DNA from: Glandiceps talaboti
Lineage: Eukaryota > Hemichordata > Enteropneusta > Spengelidae
Assembly (NCBI RefSeq): GCF_964340395.1
Contig: NC_135553.1
Coordinates: 1,176,001 to 1,240,000 of the forward strand
Length of the DNA stretch: 64,000 nt
Direction of reading: 5' to 3'
Shown here: one piece after another, positions 33,600 to 47,300 of the stretch
Numbering within the stretch: position 1 is the first letter of the stretch
How the letters are laid out: each line of letters starts with the position of its first letter
The notes under the pieces: model-generated
Database searches by the model: none
Told to the model about the DNA's origin: nothing
The model's input: only the letters and a program-made list of their open reading frames with translations
Made by a program: the position numbers and the translations under genes

Positions 33600-34710
33600 C
33601 TGTCTGTTTATTAATGTAATTTCATAACAAACAATATAATTAAGTTTTGTACAAAGTACTTTTAAAACAAACAACTAAAAATAAAGAAATTCATAATCAA
33701 CTTTTGCATAGTGATTCCAAGATATGCTCTTGTACCATACTCAAGCCAAGTTATTGTCTTTGAACAGAAAATACGGATTATATACCCTGGTTGTTCTACA
33801 TCATGACAACCTGTGTCTATGTTACTGGTTTTGCAGTGCTTGAAATACTAGTCAAAATGTTCCAAATCAACATTATTTTCCCTGATTATTCAGAATTATG
33901 CTTGAGGAGGTATAATTATATTATTCTCTAATATTTGTCATCATTCAGCCAGAAATACTCATGACCTAAGTGTTTGTAGCTAGTAGCTCATAGTGACAAG
34001 GCCCCTTAGGTCACTCATATTTTCCTTGGTTGAATTAACGAATACAAATATTGGGGAATAATATCTAAATTTAGAATGCTGGTCCTTTGTAGAACTGGTA
34101 ATATTCAAAACTACTTGGATAGTCTTGTCTTTTTTTTTCACTTCACCAGTGTTTTCTTATTCCACACATTTCCTACATTATGGGATATGGAGCTAGGTAA
34201 ATCATGACTGTACGACAGAACATTAATTCACATCATTATTGAAATACAATTGCACTTTATGACGTATTTTTATGATGGACTGCATGTGACATTTAGGAAT
34301 GATGATAACCACTTTTAATGAAAAATGCATCATTCTTCTACAAAGATTATAACTAGGAAACAACATTTTTTGATCCAAGGTCTTGAAGTTGGTAATACTT
34401 ACATGATCATGATGTCGAAGTTATCACCTCTGAATGTAATATTTTGTTATTCTAAAACACATGTAAATGTTTATTGCTATCAAAAATATGCCAAATTACA
34501 TGCTGTTCTACAAGTGTACGATGGCACAGATGTGAATGGAAAAATGATTCCCAAACATTTTAGTATGAAAAGTGCCCCCAAACTTCGGCTTTTTTCATTG
34601 AAATGCTTCATATATGTACATAGAAAATGACTTTTACTAAAGGAATTAAAGACTGAATATAAACCAATATTAAGAATTTGTGACATTATTTTATGTTGGA
34701 AGTATAGTAT
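33600..34710. other. Non-coding, nothing recognised
   Basis: AT-rich intergenic sequence between the convergent CHMP6 and BPTF genes. Open frames show no domain. Confidence 0.4.
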
Positions 34711-34716
34711 ATTCTT

Positions 34717-35083
34717 ATGGAGTCATGATGGGTGAATGGTTAGCATGACCGGCTTGGAATCTACACTGAGGTTGCAGGTTCCAGCCCCGTCACTGCCTGA
34801 TGTTTGTTTCTGAGTGGCTAAAGTCCTTGGGCAAGATTTGAACCACGACTGTGCCTCAGTCAACCCAGCTGTATAATTGGGGACCTGGTAGGATGTAGGT
34901 TGCAATGTGAAGGCTTTAATCCTATGCGTTTAAATGGCTGCAATGGATTGTATGCTCCCCGGGGAGTTGAGGAAGACTAAAGGGCGGTTGTGCCATTCTG
35001 ATCCGAGCCAGAGGTAATAAATGTAAAGCGCTTTGAGCACGGAGTGGGAAAGCACTACATAAGAACCCAACATTAATATTATT
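34717..35083 (+). repeat. Full-length tRNA-derived SINE
   Basis: 367 bp flanked by ATTCTT (34711-34716 and 35084-35089). The head has an A box (TGGGTGAATGG, 34729-34739) and a B box (GGTTCCAGCCC, 34777-34787). A central conserved segment follows (TGGCTAAAGTCCTTGGGCAA, GTGCCTCAGTCAACCCAGCT, GGGGACCTGGTAGGATG), then a 3' body (GGGGAGTTGAGGAAG, GTTGTGCCAT, AAGCGCTTTGAGCAC) and an ATT-repeat tail. 3' fragments of the family lie at 10455-10722 and 27408-27553. Confidence 0.85.
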
Positions 35084-35089
35084 ATTCTT

Positions 35090-35480
35090 GACACTGCCCC
35101 CGTACAATTTATACTGCATGGAGTTCACCACACAATGGTCTCTCTGCATGATTGACTGTATTATCTATACTGTATACAGTAAGCTATCATTTTGTTCACT
35201 GAAAACATTTGATATAAAACTTCCTGATGGATGTTAGTACAGGAAATCCCTATTTGATTCATGGCAGTAGATATTACTTGTAGGGTAAACAAACAAGCCC
35301 CAATGTAATAACTGACCAGAGATTCAGTGAAAGTCAAACTGCATATTGTATTGCCAATTGAACAGCATGTACCTGGTAATGTACTTGACTCAGGTATATC
35401 ATGTTGTTCAGAACTATAAGGTTTCTAAACCACTTGTGTGGCACCAATGTCGTATCTTACAGACTAGGAATGTATCAATG
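35090..35480. other. Non-coding spacer
   Basis: Nothing recognised between the SINE and the TTAA-flanked MITE. Confidence 0.4.
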
Positions 35481-35486
35481 TCGATA

Positions 35487-35815
35487 TTAAAGGGATATGA
35501 TCTCCTCTTTTTGTTTCCTAATAAAAGGTTACTTATATTTTACCCTTCACTATCACTCGTCTGAAAACAAGCAGCCACTGGCAAAACGCCTACCATATAA
35601 ACTGTTGTGATACTGTAGTCTAATGTATAAGAATATAAAATGACATCATTTTATTCATATCGTATGAGAATACAGTATGACAACAGTTAATATGGCGAGT
35701 GTTGCCAGTGACTACTTGTCATTAAACAAGTGACAGTGTAGGGTAAAATATAAGTAACCTTTTATTTGGAAACAAAAATGAAAATACTTACAAGTTGTAG
35801 ACCATGTCCCTTTAA
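35487..35815. mobile_element. TTAA-flanked MITE
   Basis: Starts TTAAAGGGATATGATCTCC and ends with the complement of TTAAAGGGACATGGTCTAC. Inverted arms of about 60 bp share TAAAATATAAGTAACCTTTT. 329 bp including both TTAA. Relatives: 30702-31015 and, by termini only, 54811-54981. Confidence 0.7.
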
Positions 35816-35819
35816 TACT

Positions 35820-36946
35820 GACAGGAGAGAAATAATATATTGACAACATAGTGAAAACTCTCACTGTTTGAAAAGACTGCTTTATTATCAATAAATGAAC
35901 TCACACTAAAACAGAGGAAGTTAATATCACATAGAAATTCAGAATCTACATCCTGATGACAATAAATACAAATATCTGCTCAACTAAACATACAAGAATG
36001 GACAAAGTCTCTATTGTGGTGGTCATGTGGTTGAAAATAGACGACTCTCAATACTAGACCCAGCGAGTGATTCATATCAATAAATTACATACTAGTATAA
36101 CAAACAACAAAGCAAAGTAACTGTATTGCTAAGATAAAGCCAGCAAACTTTGCACATTTTTCAGCATTCTAAGGGATACCACCATATCCTGATGGATCTT
36201 CAGCAAGCTAGGGTGTCAAAGTCATGTACATAGTTATGGATTGAAATATCAGCAACCTGGAAGTGCACATCCACTGTGCAGACTCCTAGTACTAGTAAAA
36301 TATAATGGAGCCCAAGATAAGACCGCCCAACTTCCTAAATGTAAGTCCATTTCCATGACAATGTTCAATTCAGTATGAGTTGTGTGAGAGTGGAAGCAAA
36401 GTACAGTATGCAGCAACCACAGCTTGTTTGTCAGTCTAAGGTAACCTACAAACACACAGTAATGTGCACAACAGACGATATCCATACACATTTCTCATCA
36501 AGCTAATTAATAAATAATGTCAACAATGGTTAATGTTGTCAACAAATTTGGATAGAAAATAGAGTTGATTAAGATATTTTCATTTGCATCTACTATTCTA
36601 CTTCTACTATATCGGTTTAGTCATTGAATAAAATCTCACCTAAGCCAAAGCATTGAAATTCAGTTTGCATCCCTTCTAATTTTGAAAAAGACAGTGGTAA
36701 AAACACTGTATTACCATCCCCATGTAAAGTTAGTATTCACATAACAACCCCCTATGCATCTACTCCTGCTATCTTTATTGTGATTTGTGCTGAAAACATT
36801 TCAATGTGTTTATATATATTCAAAACAAACAGCACAGAATGACAGCTGGGATGAATTGACAACAAACTTCATTGCTTTGGCCTCGATACCTAATTGTAAT
36901 ATTCAAATTTAAAAACAAACTTCAAAAGCTTTGAATATTATTTAGA
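35820..36946 (-). other. BPTF 3' UTR and downstream sequence
   Basis: AT-rich, no coding signal. A minus-strand AATAAA (36774-36779) lies about 170 bp after the BPTF stop and is the nearest good poly(A) candidate. Confidence 0.5.
36774..36779 (-). promoter_or_regulatory. Candidate BPTF poly(A) signal
   Basis: AATAAA on the - strand downstream of the stop codon at 36947-36949. Inferred from position only. Confidence 0.45.
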
Positions 36947-37364
36947 TCATAAATTCATACTTTGCTTAATAATTTTAACTTTCTGTACAAAAAATTTCTC
37001 TATAACATCAGCACATTGAAAGAATGGCGAATCTGCAGGGTTGTAAAAACGACAGTTGTCAAAAATCTTGGTGACGTCGCCAATAAATTCACCTAGCTTC
37101 TTGTACTCTCTTGACTTGAGATTATCTTCTATAGTAGAAAGATCTGTAGCATAAACAACATATATACTGAAAATCAGAAATTTAACCAAATACAACAAAA
37201 TAATTTGATAATTTATACAGTTTTTGATAGTAAACTGTCAGTCTAGTTTACTCTATGATGGATGATTGACAGAGTGATGTGATCATAGGGAATGCTACCA
37301 TGGATACCACACATATTGTCCTTTGATAATATTATACATTACTTATATGTATATGTGAACGTAG

Positions 37365-37403
<39 letters not shown>

Positions 37404-40400
37404 CGTGTGCGTGTGCATGTGTGTGCGTGTGTATGTGTACGTATGTGTGTGTATGTGTGTGTATGTGTACGTACGTGTGTGTGTGTGTGTATGTGTACGT
37501 ATGTGTGTGTGTTTATGTGTGTTTGTGTGTGTGTTTTTGTTTGTGTGCGTGTGTGAAAACGTACATGTGCATAAATCTATGCATGTACTTGGTTATAATG
37601 TAGCTCTCTTAGTGTCCATAAATTGGGGTGATCTTTTTCCCCATGGACTGCCACACTGTGTAGCCAGTTAATTATAACTCAACTTACCCATCGGATCTTT
37701 GACAATTTGGTAATAATCTGGAGCATCTATTTCACTGACTGGTTCTAAGAATGGCCATGCCATCTTATGACTCTGTGGACAAATATAGAAACAAAGCTGT
37801 ATATGAAGGTTGTGTTTATTTCACTGACATATTCATATACTTGGTAGGTGTGTGTACTGAACTGGCCTCTTTTGTAAAATTGAGTCTTGCCCAAACGTTG
37901 GGATCCTGACTTGATTTCATTACAAGTGAATACACTTTCATTAGTTTTAACTGACCTGTCAATCTGTTTTCAGGTTTGGTGGCAATCATGAGGTTGGACC
38001 AGTTAGTAAATTGGAGGTATGTATAATGAGCTATTTCTATCAAACTGTACCTACCTGCATTTGTTTTAAGAGTCGCTTTAAGTGTTCATAGTCTTTATTT
38101 GTAAGGTCTTTGGTTTGACTTTGTTGAAGTCTGGAAGTCTGACAATTAGGACATATATACTTTTCAATACTTTCAGCTTCAGATGATGAGATGCCAACAC
38201 ATCGACCATGAAACCAATCCTGACATCGATCACAGCCAATGTAAAACCTGATAACATGAACAGATCAAAATAACAGCTCAGTACAATTGTAAAAGGGAAA
38301 AGATTCTTTGCAACACTTCAACGGATTTTGTCAATCATTGTTGTGAGTGACAACATGTCACATGGTAACTCATATATTATCAATGTGTGTGTGTGTGGTT
38401 GTATGGATTATGAGAATGGTAGGAAAGGATCTAGGAATCATTTTCCATATGAACTAGCGAACTAGCAAAGCTGCTTGCACAACAGAATGTGTGTGTTTAT
38501 GTCTGTATATATGACTATGTATATATGACTGTATGTATGACTGTATGACTGTATGACTGTATGTATGTATGTATGTATGTATGTATGTATGTATGTATGT
38601 ATGTATGTATGTATGTATGTATGTATGTATATGATGCTATGACATACAGCATGACTGTCTTGGTGTGATTTCTATGCACACAACATGTTGACTGACTTAC
38701 TGTGCTTCATCATAAGGTTTCCGACACACACAATATAATTCTTCATCTGTCTCCAGCTGTTGTGATTTACAGTCATTACAAATATATTCATTGAGTGTAT
38801 CTGCCTCCTCCTCAGTGATATTGACACAAGAGCCATGATACCAGTTATTACACAGATCACAACCAATGTAAAATCTATCATGTAAAAGTAAAACATTGTA
38901 AGCAATGTTGAATGTTGAAGACAATTCAAGTCACTTCAATCAACTTTGTTTTCATACTACATGGTGTATCATGAAAACTTACTTACAAGAATGTAGTAAA
39001 ACCAACAACTCCTAATGCCATATTTTAGCATTTTTTCTTCTACTAATAAGTATGAAAAAACGTAATGAAAATTAATTGAACACCATCAAGATAAAAATCC
39101 TGACTGGTAGTTCATGAGTCCACTGCAGTCATGGCATTTGAAGTAGTCACTTGCAGTCATGGCATTTGAAGCAGTTGCTTGCAGTCATGGCAGTTGAAGC
39201 AGTATAATGTATTATGAAGGTGGAGTGACAATTACAACTGTGTAGACTTGAAAGAATACTCACTTGGTTGCATCATATGCAGTTTTACAGATACAGTACA
39301 ACCTATCGTCTAGCTTCCTCTTCTTTAGTTTTGGTGCAGTGATGCTGTCATTAGTAGGACAGACCACAGGAACTGCAGCACTGGTTTCAGTCACAGCAGT
39401 AGTAACAGGGAGAGTTGCAACAGTAGTCACAGCAACAGAACTAGAAGTGATACTTTCACTCTTTCTTTTCTTCCTGGCAGCTTTATGTTCTTGCTTTATT
39501 TCTTCCTGTTAGGGGAGATACTTGAGTTTAGTCTATATGTAAATGTTCAAACAGTGGATTTGGTTCAATTTGATGGCACAAAGTGATATAAAATGCAGAC
39601 TATGGTATGCCATCTTGGTGCAGTTACAAATTTAAATGAAACTGGTGTGTGTATGATAAAATATAAGAGATCGCAATATACCCCCTGCAGTGTTGTCTGT
39701 TGGGGTATAAAGACGTTTACATCTGGTACTATTGACTACATTTTGTAAAGAAACTAAAACTGCTACATAGTTATGCCTGTGATTAGAACCTCAGTTTATT
39801 AGTGGTGGGTAATTAAAACTAGCTTTGAAAGTGTAGAGAAGTCTTCTCCTTATCACACTGCCATACAATGATACAACAACAATAGGTGGTGTCGATGTCA
39901 CCACTGATGTAGATTCACATGATGCTTTATCAGTTTGTGTATGTCTGTCAAAGTATACACTAATATGATTAACTTTCACAGACATAAAAACACACTGATA
40001 AGAACCTGGCATGAACCTACATCAAAGGCACCCACTGTTGTTTTGTATCAATGTATGTCAGTTTGATAGTGTGATAAGGAGAAGACTTTTGGGCACCTTC
40101 AAGGACAGTTTTAACTATCCACCACTTCTAAAACATTGTTCTAATCATATGCATATCTAGATAACTGCTGTAACAGTCATATGACAAATAGAGACAGGGG
40201 GTAATACTGCAATCAACTGCACTACTTCACTTCAAGCATACCTGTACTTGGATTGTTAAGTTCTTTTCCAACAACTCTCTCTTCTTCATTATTTCTTTCT
40301 TTAACACTTCTTTATGTTTATACAACATTCCACTCAATTTGTTAGCTGCTACACGTTTGTTTTTCTCCTCCTTATTTTCTCGTTGTCTCTTCCTCTTCAG

Positions 40401-41256
40401 GTTGTGTCTTTCTTCTCTGTCAATCTTGTCCAGCATTGTTTTCATGACCTGACTACAAACTGCCATCCTATTGAGAAAATGTGTTAAGCAATATAAGATT
40501 ATTTCCTTGTACAGCAAACTGAGAAAATACAGCAATGTCAGATTATTTCCATGTACAGGGAACAGCAAACTGAGAATCTGTTTAGGGTATGATATTGTAT
40601 TGTGGATTGGTAATATTTAGTCTTAGTTTGATTCACATCATACTTATACAGCAAACTGAGAATCTGTTTAGGGTATGATATTGTATAATGGATTGGTAAC
40701 ATTTAGTCTTAGTTTGATTCACATCATACTTATACAGCAAACTGAGAATTAATGTAGGGTATACAGCAATATAGTGTGAAAGTAGGAGTCAAGACTAACT
40801 GTTTGGTTTGTGCTACAGGTACCCATCACACTGTCTTACCTTTGTTGTTCAGCCTTCTCCTCTGGAGTCATAGATTTCTGTTTAAGTCTCATGCTTTCAA
40901 TAGCAGCAGCCTGTTTGATCTGTGCTTGCTTTTGTAGTATTTGTTGTTGGAACTGGGTCTGTAGTTGTTTATCTTTCCCCTGGATACTGGCCAATTGTTG
41001 AAGTTGCTGTATTTGTTGTTGTTGTTGCTGTTGTTGTTGTTTGATTTGTTGTTGTTGCTGCTGCTGCTGTTGCTGTTGCTGCAACTGTTGTTGTTGCTGC
41101 TGAAGAACTAGTAGTTTCTGTTGTAGTGACAGTGCCGGTGAAGCCACAGCAACAACTGCTGGCTGGGTGATTTGACTTGTTGCCGGGGTAACTGTAGCTG
41201 TACACAAATAGGAATCACGATCAATCCCATACTTATATACTTTAATTTTATGACAA

Positions 41257-41296
<40 letters not shown>

Positions 41297-41357
41297 AGAC
41301 ACACACACATACACACACAGACACACACACACAGACACACACACACACACATACACA

Positions 41358-41394
<37 letters not shown>

Positions 41395-44300
41395 TCGAAC
41401 AAAATTGTAATCAGTAATAGTGATTTATGTTTCTTTGAGTGAAGTACATGTTGCTATCAAACTACTCATAATTCAGAAATGATGATATCAACAACTACGT
41501 TGGGACAAGAAAGCTGGTGAACACACAAATCACTGTCTAACTTACCAATGGTTGTTGGTGTGCTGGAAACTGTAGATGTTGCAGCAGCAACTGGTGTTTG
41601 TAGAATCAACCTCTGTACCGTTGTTGTACCACCTACTGTCGCTGTACTTGGTGCTGCAGCTCTAATAACCTGGGTCTGTCCTCTAATCTGCACTTGACTA
41701 GGTGCTATCAACCTCTGACCCTGGACTTGACCCTGAACAACTTGACCTTGACCTCTGATTAGATGTGCCTGTCCTGTTGTAGTTTGTATGATTTGTCCAG
41801 GCTGCAATACTTGGGTTTGTCCACTTGGAGTACGGATGACGATTGGTTGTCGCAATACAAAGGTGCCAGTTGGTAGAGTCTGACTGGGTTTAGCTGCAGT
41901 CAGAACCGTAGTACCTGCTACAGTTGCTGTGATAGCTGTCGTGGTAGCTGGGCTACTACTAGCCGCAGCTATGATGGTCTTGGGTTGGTAGCCTGGGAAC
42001 TGCTTTGCTGTAACCACTGATATATTAGAAGCAGATGTACTCAGTTTAGGAAGAGCTGGTGTTGTACCTGTCAAGACAAAACACACATTACTCAGTTACT
42101 TAAAGAAATCATAATTAAACAGTTTCAAGGAAGCAATGTATTGGCCATATGCAACAAAAAATACAAAATGTTTATTTATCCCATCAACTTTGTTTAGTTG
42201 TAGGTAAATCTTGACAAGTTTGTTAGAGTTAGCCTAAAGTTCAAACATAGACATGAGTAGAAGTGAAATATCCCACAGATTGTACTTACCAGTGGATGAG
42301 AGTGCTACAACTTTAGTATGTATTTGCTGTGGTTGAAGTGTCTTGACTTTTGTAGGAATTGTTTTGATTGCTGATGTTGCAGCAGCCAATGTAGTGGTAA
42401 CTGCAGTGGTAGACGGAGTAGTTGCAGTAGCTAAAGTAACACCAATGGTTGTGACAGTCATGGTTGGTGTTGCTGTTACCCTGGTAGTAGTTAATGTGTA
42501 CTTGGCTTGCGTCATGATAGTAGTAAACACTGAAGACGTAGATGATGATGATGATGCTGTCGTTGAGGAAGTAACTGTTGTTGTACCAGTACCTGATACT
42601 TTGGGTGTATCTTGTGATAGACGTTTCTACATGTGATATAATAGACAGGCTGGTTAATTTATCAGATTGAAAACAGATTTGGAGTGATAATATCAAATAG
42701 TGCCATACATACCTACCTCTATTGTAAACCATCAACTGTTAGAAACAACTGCATTGGTACTACCTATAGGTTTGTGTTGGACTAGCCCTATTCTTAGCTT
42801 CTCTTCCTGGTGTTCTCAAGACACTATTGCACGGTCTGCTCTCTAAACTCCAGTAACCCTTTTTTAAATATGTTCACTTAGCAACAATGCTCACTTAGCA
42901 ACAATGTTCACTTAGCAACAATGCTCACTTAGCAACAATGTTTACTTAGCAACAATGTTCACTTAGCAACAATGCTCAAGACACCACATTGCTATACCAA
43001 CTGATATAAGAGATATTAGATGTCTAACGATGTTTAAAGACGCAGATACTGATCACCTAGTCTGGAGGGACTGCTTAGCTTACCTGTTGCATTGCCTGCC
43101 TTTGTAATTTCAACTGCATTTCAAACTGGTCTTTCACTTCCTGTACTTTCTTGTCAGCTTCCTGCTTGGCTATTTTCTCTCGTACAATTTGTTGTTGTTT
43201 CTCCATCCTGGAAAATATAGAACAAACACATTGAGATTGTGAACCATAACCTTTAAGTACAATGTCTGTCCAAAGACGTACAACAGCCAACAAATTGTGG
43301 AAAAATTTTAGACAGTAGAACGGTGGATCTGGTAAAAGTTACATGGTTCTATCTATTTAGCAAAATTTGAGCAACTATTGTCTCATTTTTGATCCAAGTG
43401 AAAACAAAGATTTGGAATATGACATATTTATACAAGATGTTTGACTTACTTTTCACCAAACTGTCTAATTTCCCACAGTTCTAACTCTTCCTCTGGTATC
43501 CAAGTCTCAATAACCTGTGGTCCTTTGGGTTTTCTCTCTTCCAATGCCTTTGGTGTTCTGGAGCTAGACCTTAGACCTTTACGCTGTGGTCTGTATTCCT
43601 CTGTTAACAGATAACAATACAAGCATTCATTTCATACACTGAATTTCATACAGATTTTCATATTACCAACAACATCTACATCTCATAGCTTAGAACACTA
43701 AGAGTCTACACTACCATGCATTATTAGCAAAATACAGACTATTTTTGAAAGTCACTACAATATATTCTGTGAATACAGAGTTACTCATGTACACAAATTT
43801 AGAGAAAAAGTCATCTTGTTACACTGAAGTAGTCATATAAACATAACATTGTCAATCAAGGCTTTGGCTTACTACGATATACACAAACAAGCTATTGTTG
43901 CGACATATTGATATAAGCTACTGTATGAACTTAATCATACTCACAGAAGGGTGGCATTTCTGATGACTTCTATGATCTTATAGTGTATAAATTGGGAACT
44001 TTCTGTGTTTCACTGTCTTGATTACCTGGCAATTACATCTGTGCAACAGAGGCACTGCTATCACTCACGTGTGTAATTTATAACATTGGTCAACAATAGT
44101 TTTAATTGTATCTATCTTAGTAAGTCAAAACCTCAATTGCCACTGAAGTATCAACTCATTCACATTGATTTTAACTATTGACTTATGGTATCATCTTACT
44201 TGTAATACCCATGTTAGGGTACAAAGACACATGCACACACTAACAAACTATCAACTAGAGGCCAACATACCATCTTTACTTGGTCCACCAACAGGACAGA

Positions 44301-47300
44301 TTATTTTCCTGACAAGGTATTCCGATCTCAGATTATCAGGTGGGACGTCTCGTTTCTTGATAATTTCTGTAGTGGTAATTTCATCCTCAGTGGTGACAGT
44401 AGTAGAGCCACTAAAAGGTGGCTTAATGGCCATATCATCCCAGCGTATACACGCCCACAAAATACGTAACAATAACCCTGCAGCTGAAAGTGAGCGCAAT
44501 GTCTGAACCCTGTATCTCCAAGCAGTCTTAAAACGTGGCCTAGGGGTAGGATATGGCCAGTTTACACCTGTAGTCTTTGCATTGTAATTAAATGAAGGGA
44601 CATCCCACCGTCCTCCTCGTCTGCTAATCTTTCGTAGTTCTTCTGGCCGCAACACAAAGAGGTTCTTAACTTTTGCCTTTGTGGCAAATTTGCAGCATGT
44701 AGGCAGTGGTTTGGCTATCTTCTTTGTAGATTTCCGTAAACGTGAAAACTTGGCTAAGTAAGTTCTAGTTTTGGTTGATGGCATTTTAGGTGGCTCAATT
44801 GGTGTTAGTGTCGTGCTGATGGATTTCATTAGAGAGCTGATTGTATTTGTGGTGATTCCACTCACAGGTCTACTTTTTTGATCCAAAACATTCGTAGGTG
44901 TAGTAACCACTTCAGTTTTGGCACTTTTCAGCTGATCTGTTCCACTTGTTATGTTGGCAATTTTCAAGTCCTGTTTTCCAAGAAGTACACCTGTAGTAAG
45001 AGGTTTGGTTTGGGTTGTTGTCATCGTCGGTGTCTGTGATACTACAGCTAAAGTTCTGACAACTGCTTTAGTACTTGTGAAAGTCAATGCATTGGTAAAT
45101 GGAGTAGAACCTGCCGTTAGACTAGTTGGTGAGGTAACAATAGGTCGACTACCTAAACTAATATTGAGTCCGCTGATAACTGTGGGAATGCTTGATGATG
45201 GGTTTGCCTTGGTGAGAGTATCTGAGGTGACTGCTCCTGACGCATTCTGTGGAATCAGTATATTTAGATTGGGTTTGGGAAATGACAGTGATGGCTGGCT
45301 TTTTGACGGTGATGACACACAAGAAGCAGAAGTTGTAGATATTTGTGGCAGTACATTGGTGACTGAAGGCTGACTATTGCTTGATGCAACTGTCATTGTT
45401 GGGTTGGTGGATCCTGTATGAGTGACAGCTACACTTGAGTTGACACACACTGATACTGACCCCACAGAAGGCACACTAATTGAGGTGATAGTCTTTGTAG
45501 GACTGGTTGTGGTACAAATCTCTACTGGAATGCTATTGCTTTGGCTGGTCTTACAAAGTGATGTTGTTGACACAACACTCAAATTGACAGACTCACTTGA
45601 TGAAGTTTGAAGTTTATTACTGTTTGTATTGGAACACAACTGACCATTGTTTAATTTTGTTGTCTTTAGATTATCGTCATGTACAGGTAAAGACTTTGTA
45701 TTCACATTGTCAGCTGTAGACAGTTTTGTTGATTGTTTTGCAGGACATAAAACTGAGTAACAATTGTACTGATCAATGTGTTCACGACTCCTCTGACATA
45801 ACGGAGAATAACACAGCATAACTGTCTTTCCAACATTACTAGAAACCTGACATTTCTCACTGACTTCACATTTGATTTCTTGATTTCTTCTCACTTCAGG
45901 AACACTACCAACTTTGTTTTGGACTGGTGCACTTTCCAAACCACTCACGGTTTTCACACCACTCACTCTAGATGCTGCTTGTGGGCTACTTATCATGTCC
46001 CCTGTCACTGGTTTCTTCTTTTCAAGGAAAATCTGTTCCTCTAGTTTCTTCTTTTCTTCAAGTGCTTTCTTGTACGTCATATATTTCTTCATTTGTTCCT
46101 CGTATTCTTTATTTTCTAGTGTTTTTTGTTTGACTCTTCTGTCTAGAAAGCCATCCAGTCTTGGTCGTCTACCTATCTTTTTATACACAGAGTGTTCTGA
46201 TAAAGCTTTGCTCACATTTAACACACCATCATTGTAATCATTATTATTCTCATTACTTTTCTTGTGTTTTACCGATGCACTGCTACTTGGAGTATCAACT
46301 TCCATACTATTTTCCTTTGCTTCTACTTTTACCTTTCCTTCCTTTTCTTCATTTTTAACTTTTTCTTTTTTAACATTTTGGATGGAATCAGTTTTGTTCT
46401 GTGTATTCTGTTCGTCGGTTTTCCCAGTTGGTTTGTCACTATCTGTTGTACCAGGGGGTTTGTCTTTCTCTGTTGTACCAGGGTTGTCTTTCTCTGTTGT
46501 ACCAGGGTTGTCTTTCTCTGTTGTACCAGGGGGTTTGTCTTTCTCTGTTGTACCAGGGGGTTTGTCTTTCTCTGTTGTACCATGGTTGTCTTTCTCTGTT
46601 GTACCAGGGTTGTCTTTCTCTGTTGTACCAGGGGGTTTGTCTTCCTCTGTTGTACCATGGTTGTCTTTCTCTGTTGTACTAGGGGCGTTGTCTTCCTCTG
46701 TTGAACTGGGGGCTCTGTCTTTTTCTGTTGAACTAGGGGATGTGTCTTTCTCTGTTGAACTGGGGGATGTGTCTTTTTCTGTTGAACTAGGGGATTTGTC
46801 TTTCACTGTTGAACTAGGGGATTTGTCTTTCTCTGTTGAACTAGGGGATTTGTCTTTCTCAATTGTACTTGGGACTTTGAATCTCTCTGTTGTACTAGTG
46901 GGTTTGTCTTTCTCCGTTGTACTAGGGGCTTTGTCTTTCTCTGTTGTATCAGGGTTGTCTTTCTCTGTTGTACTAGGGGGTTTGTCTTTCTCTGTTGTAC
47001 TAGGGGGTCTGTCTTTCTCTGTTGTATCTGCATTCTTATCTGAGTGTGTTGCTGCCATGGTCTTGTCTACATCAGGAGTTTCAATGCCTTTGTCAGAACC
47101 TGCTGTTTCCATGGTTTTCTCTGTTGTATCTTTGACCTTATCTGCTTTATCAGTGGCATCTACCCCATCCACATCAACACTACTCTCTTTGCTTTCTTCA
47201 ATTTCCATTTTCACAGGTCCACTTTCATCTTTGTCTGTCTGGACAGAAGTGTTCTTTTCTGCTTCACTTGTTTGATTGGTGCGTGGCTTGGCAAACATTT

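Noticed and set aside
34717-34800. Functional tRNA gene
   Set aside because: A and B boxes are present, but the body, ATT tail and flanking duplication mark a SINE.
37292-37671. Cys/Val-rich small proteins
   Set aside because: GT-repeat translations inside a BPTF intron.
46262-47275. 337-aa + strand open frame opposite BPTF exon 5
   Set aside because: It is the mirror of the TTEKD repeat (Leu/Ser/Phe/Val-rich). The - strand frame continues into conserved BPTF sequence with proper splice sites, the + strand one does not.
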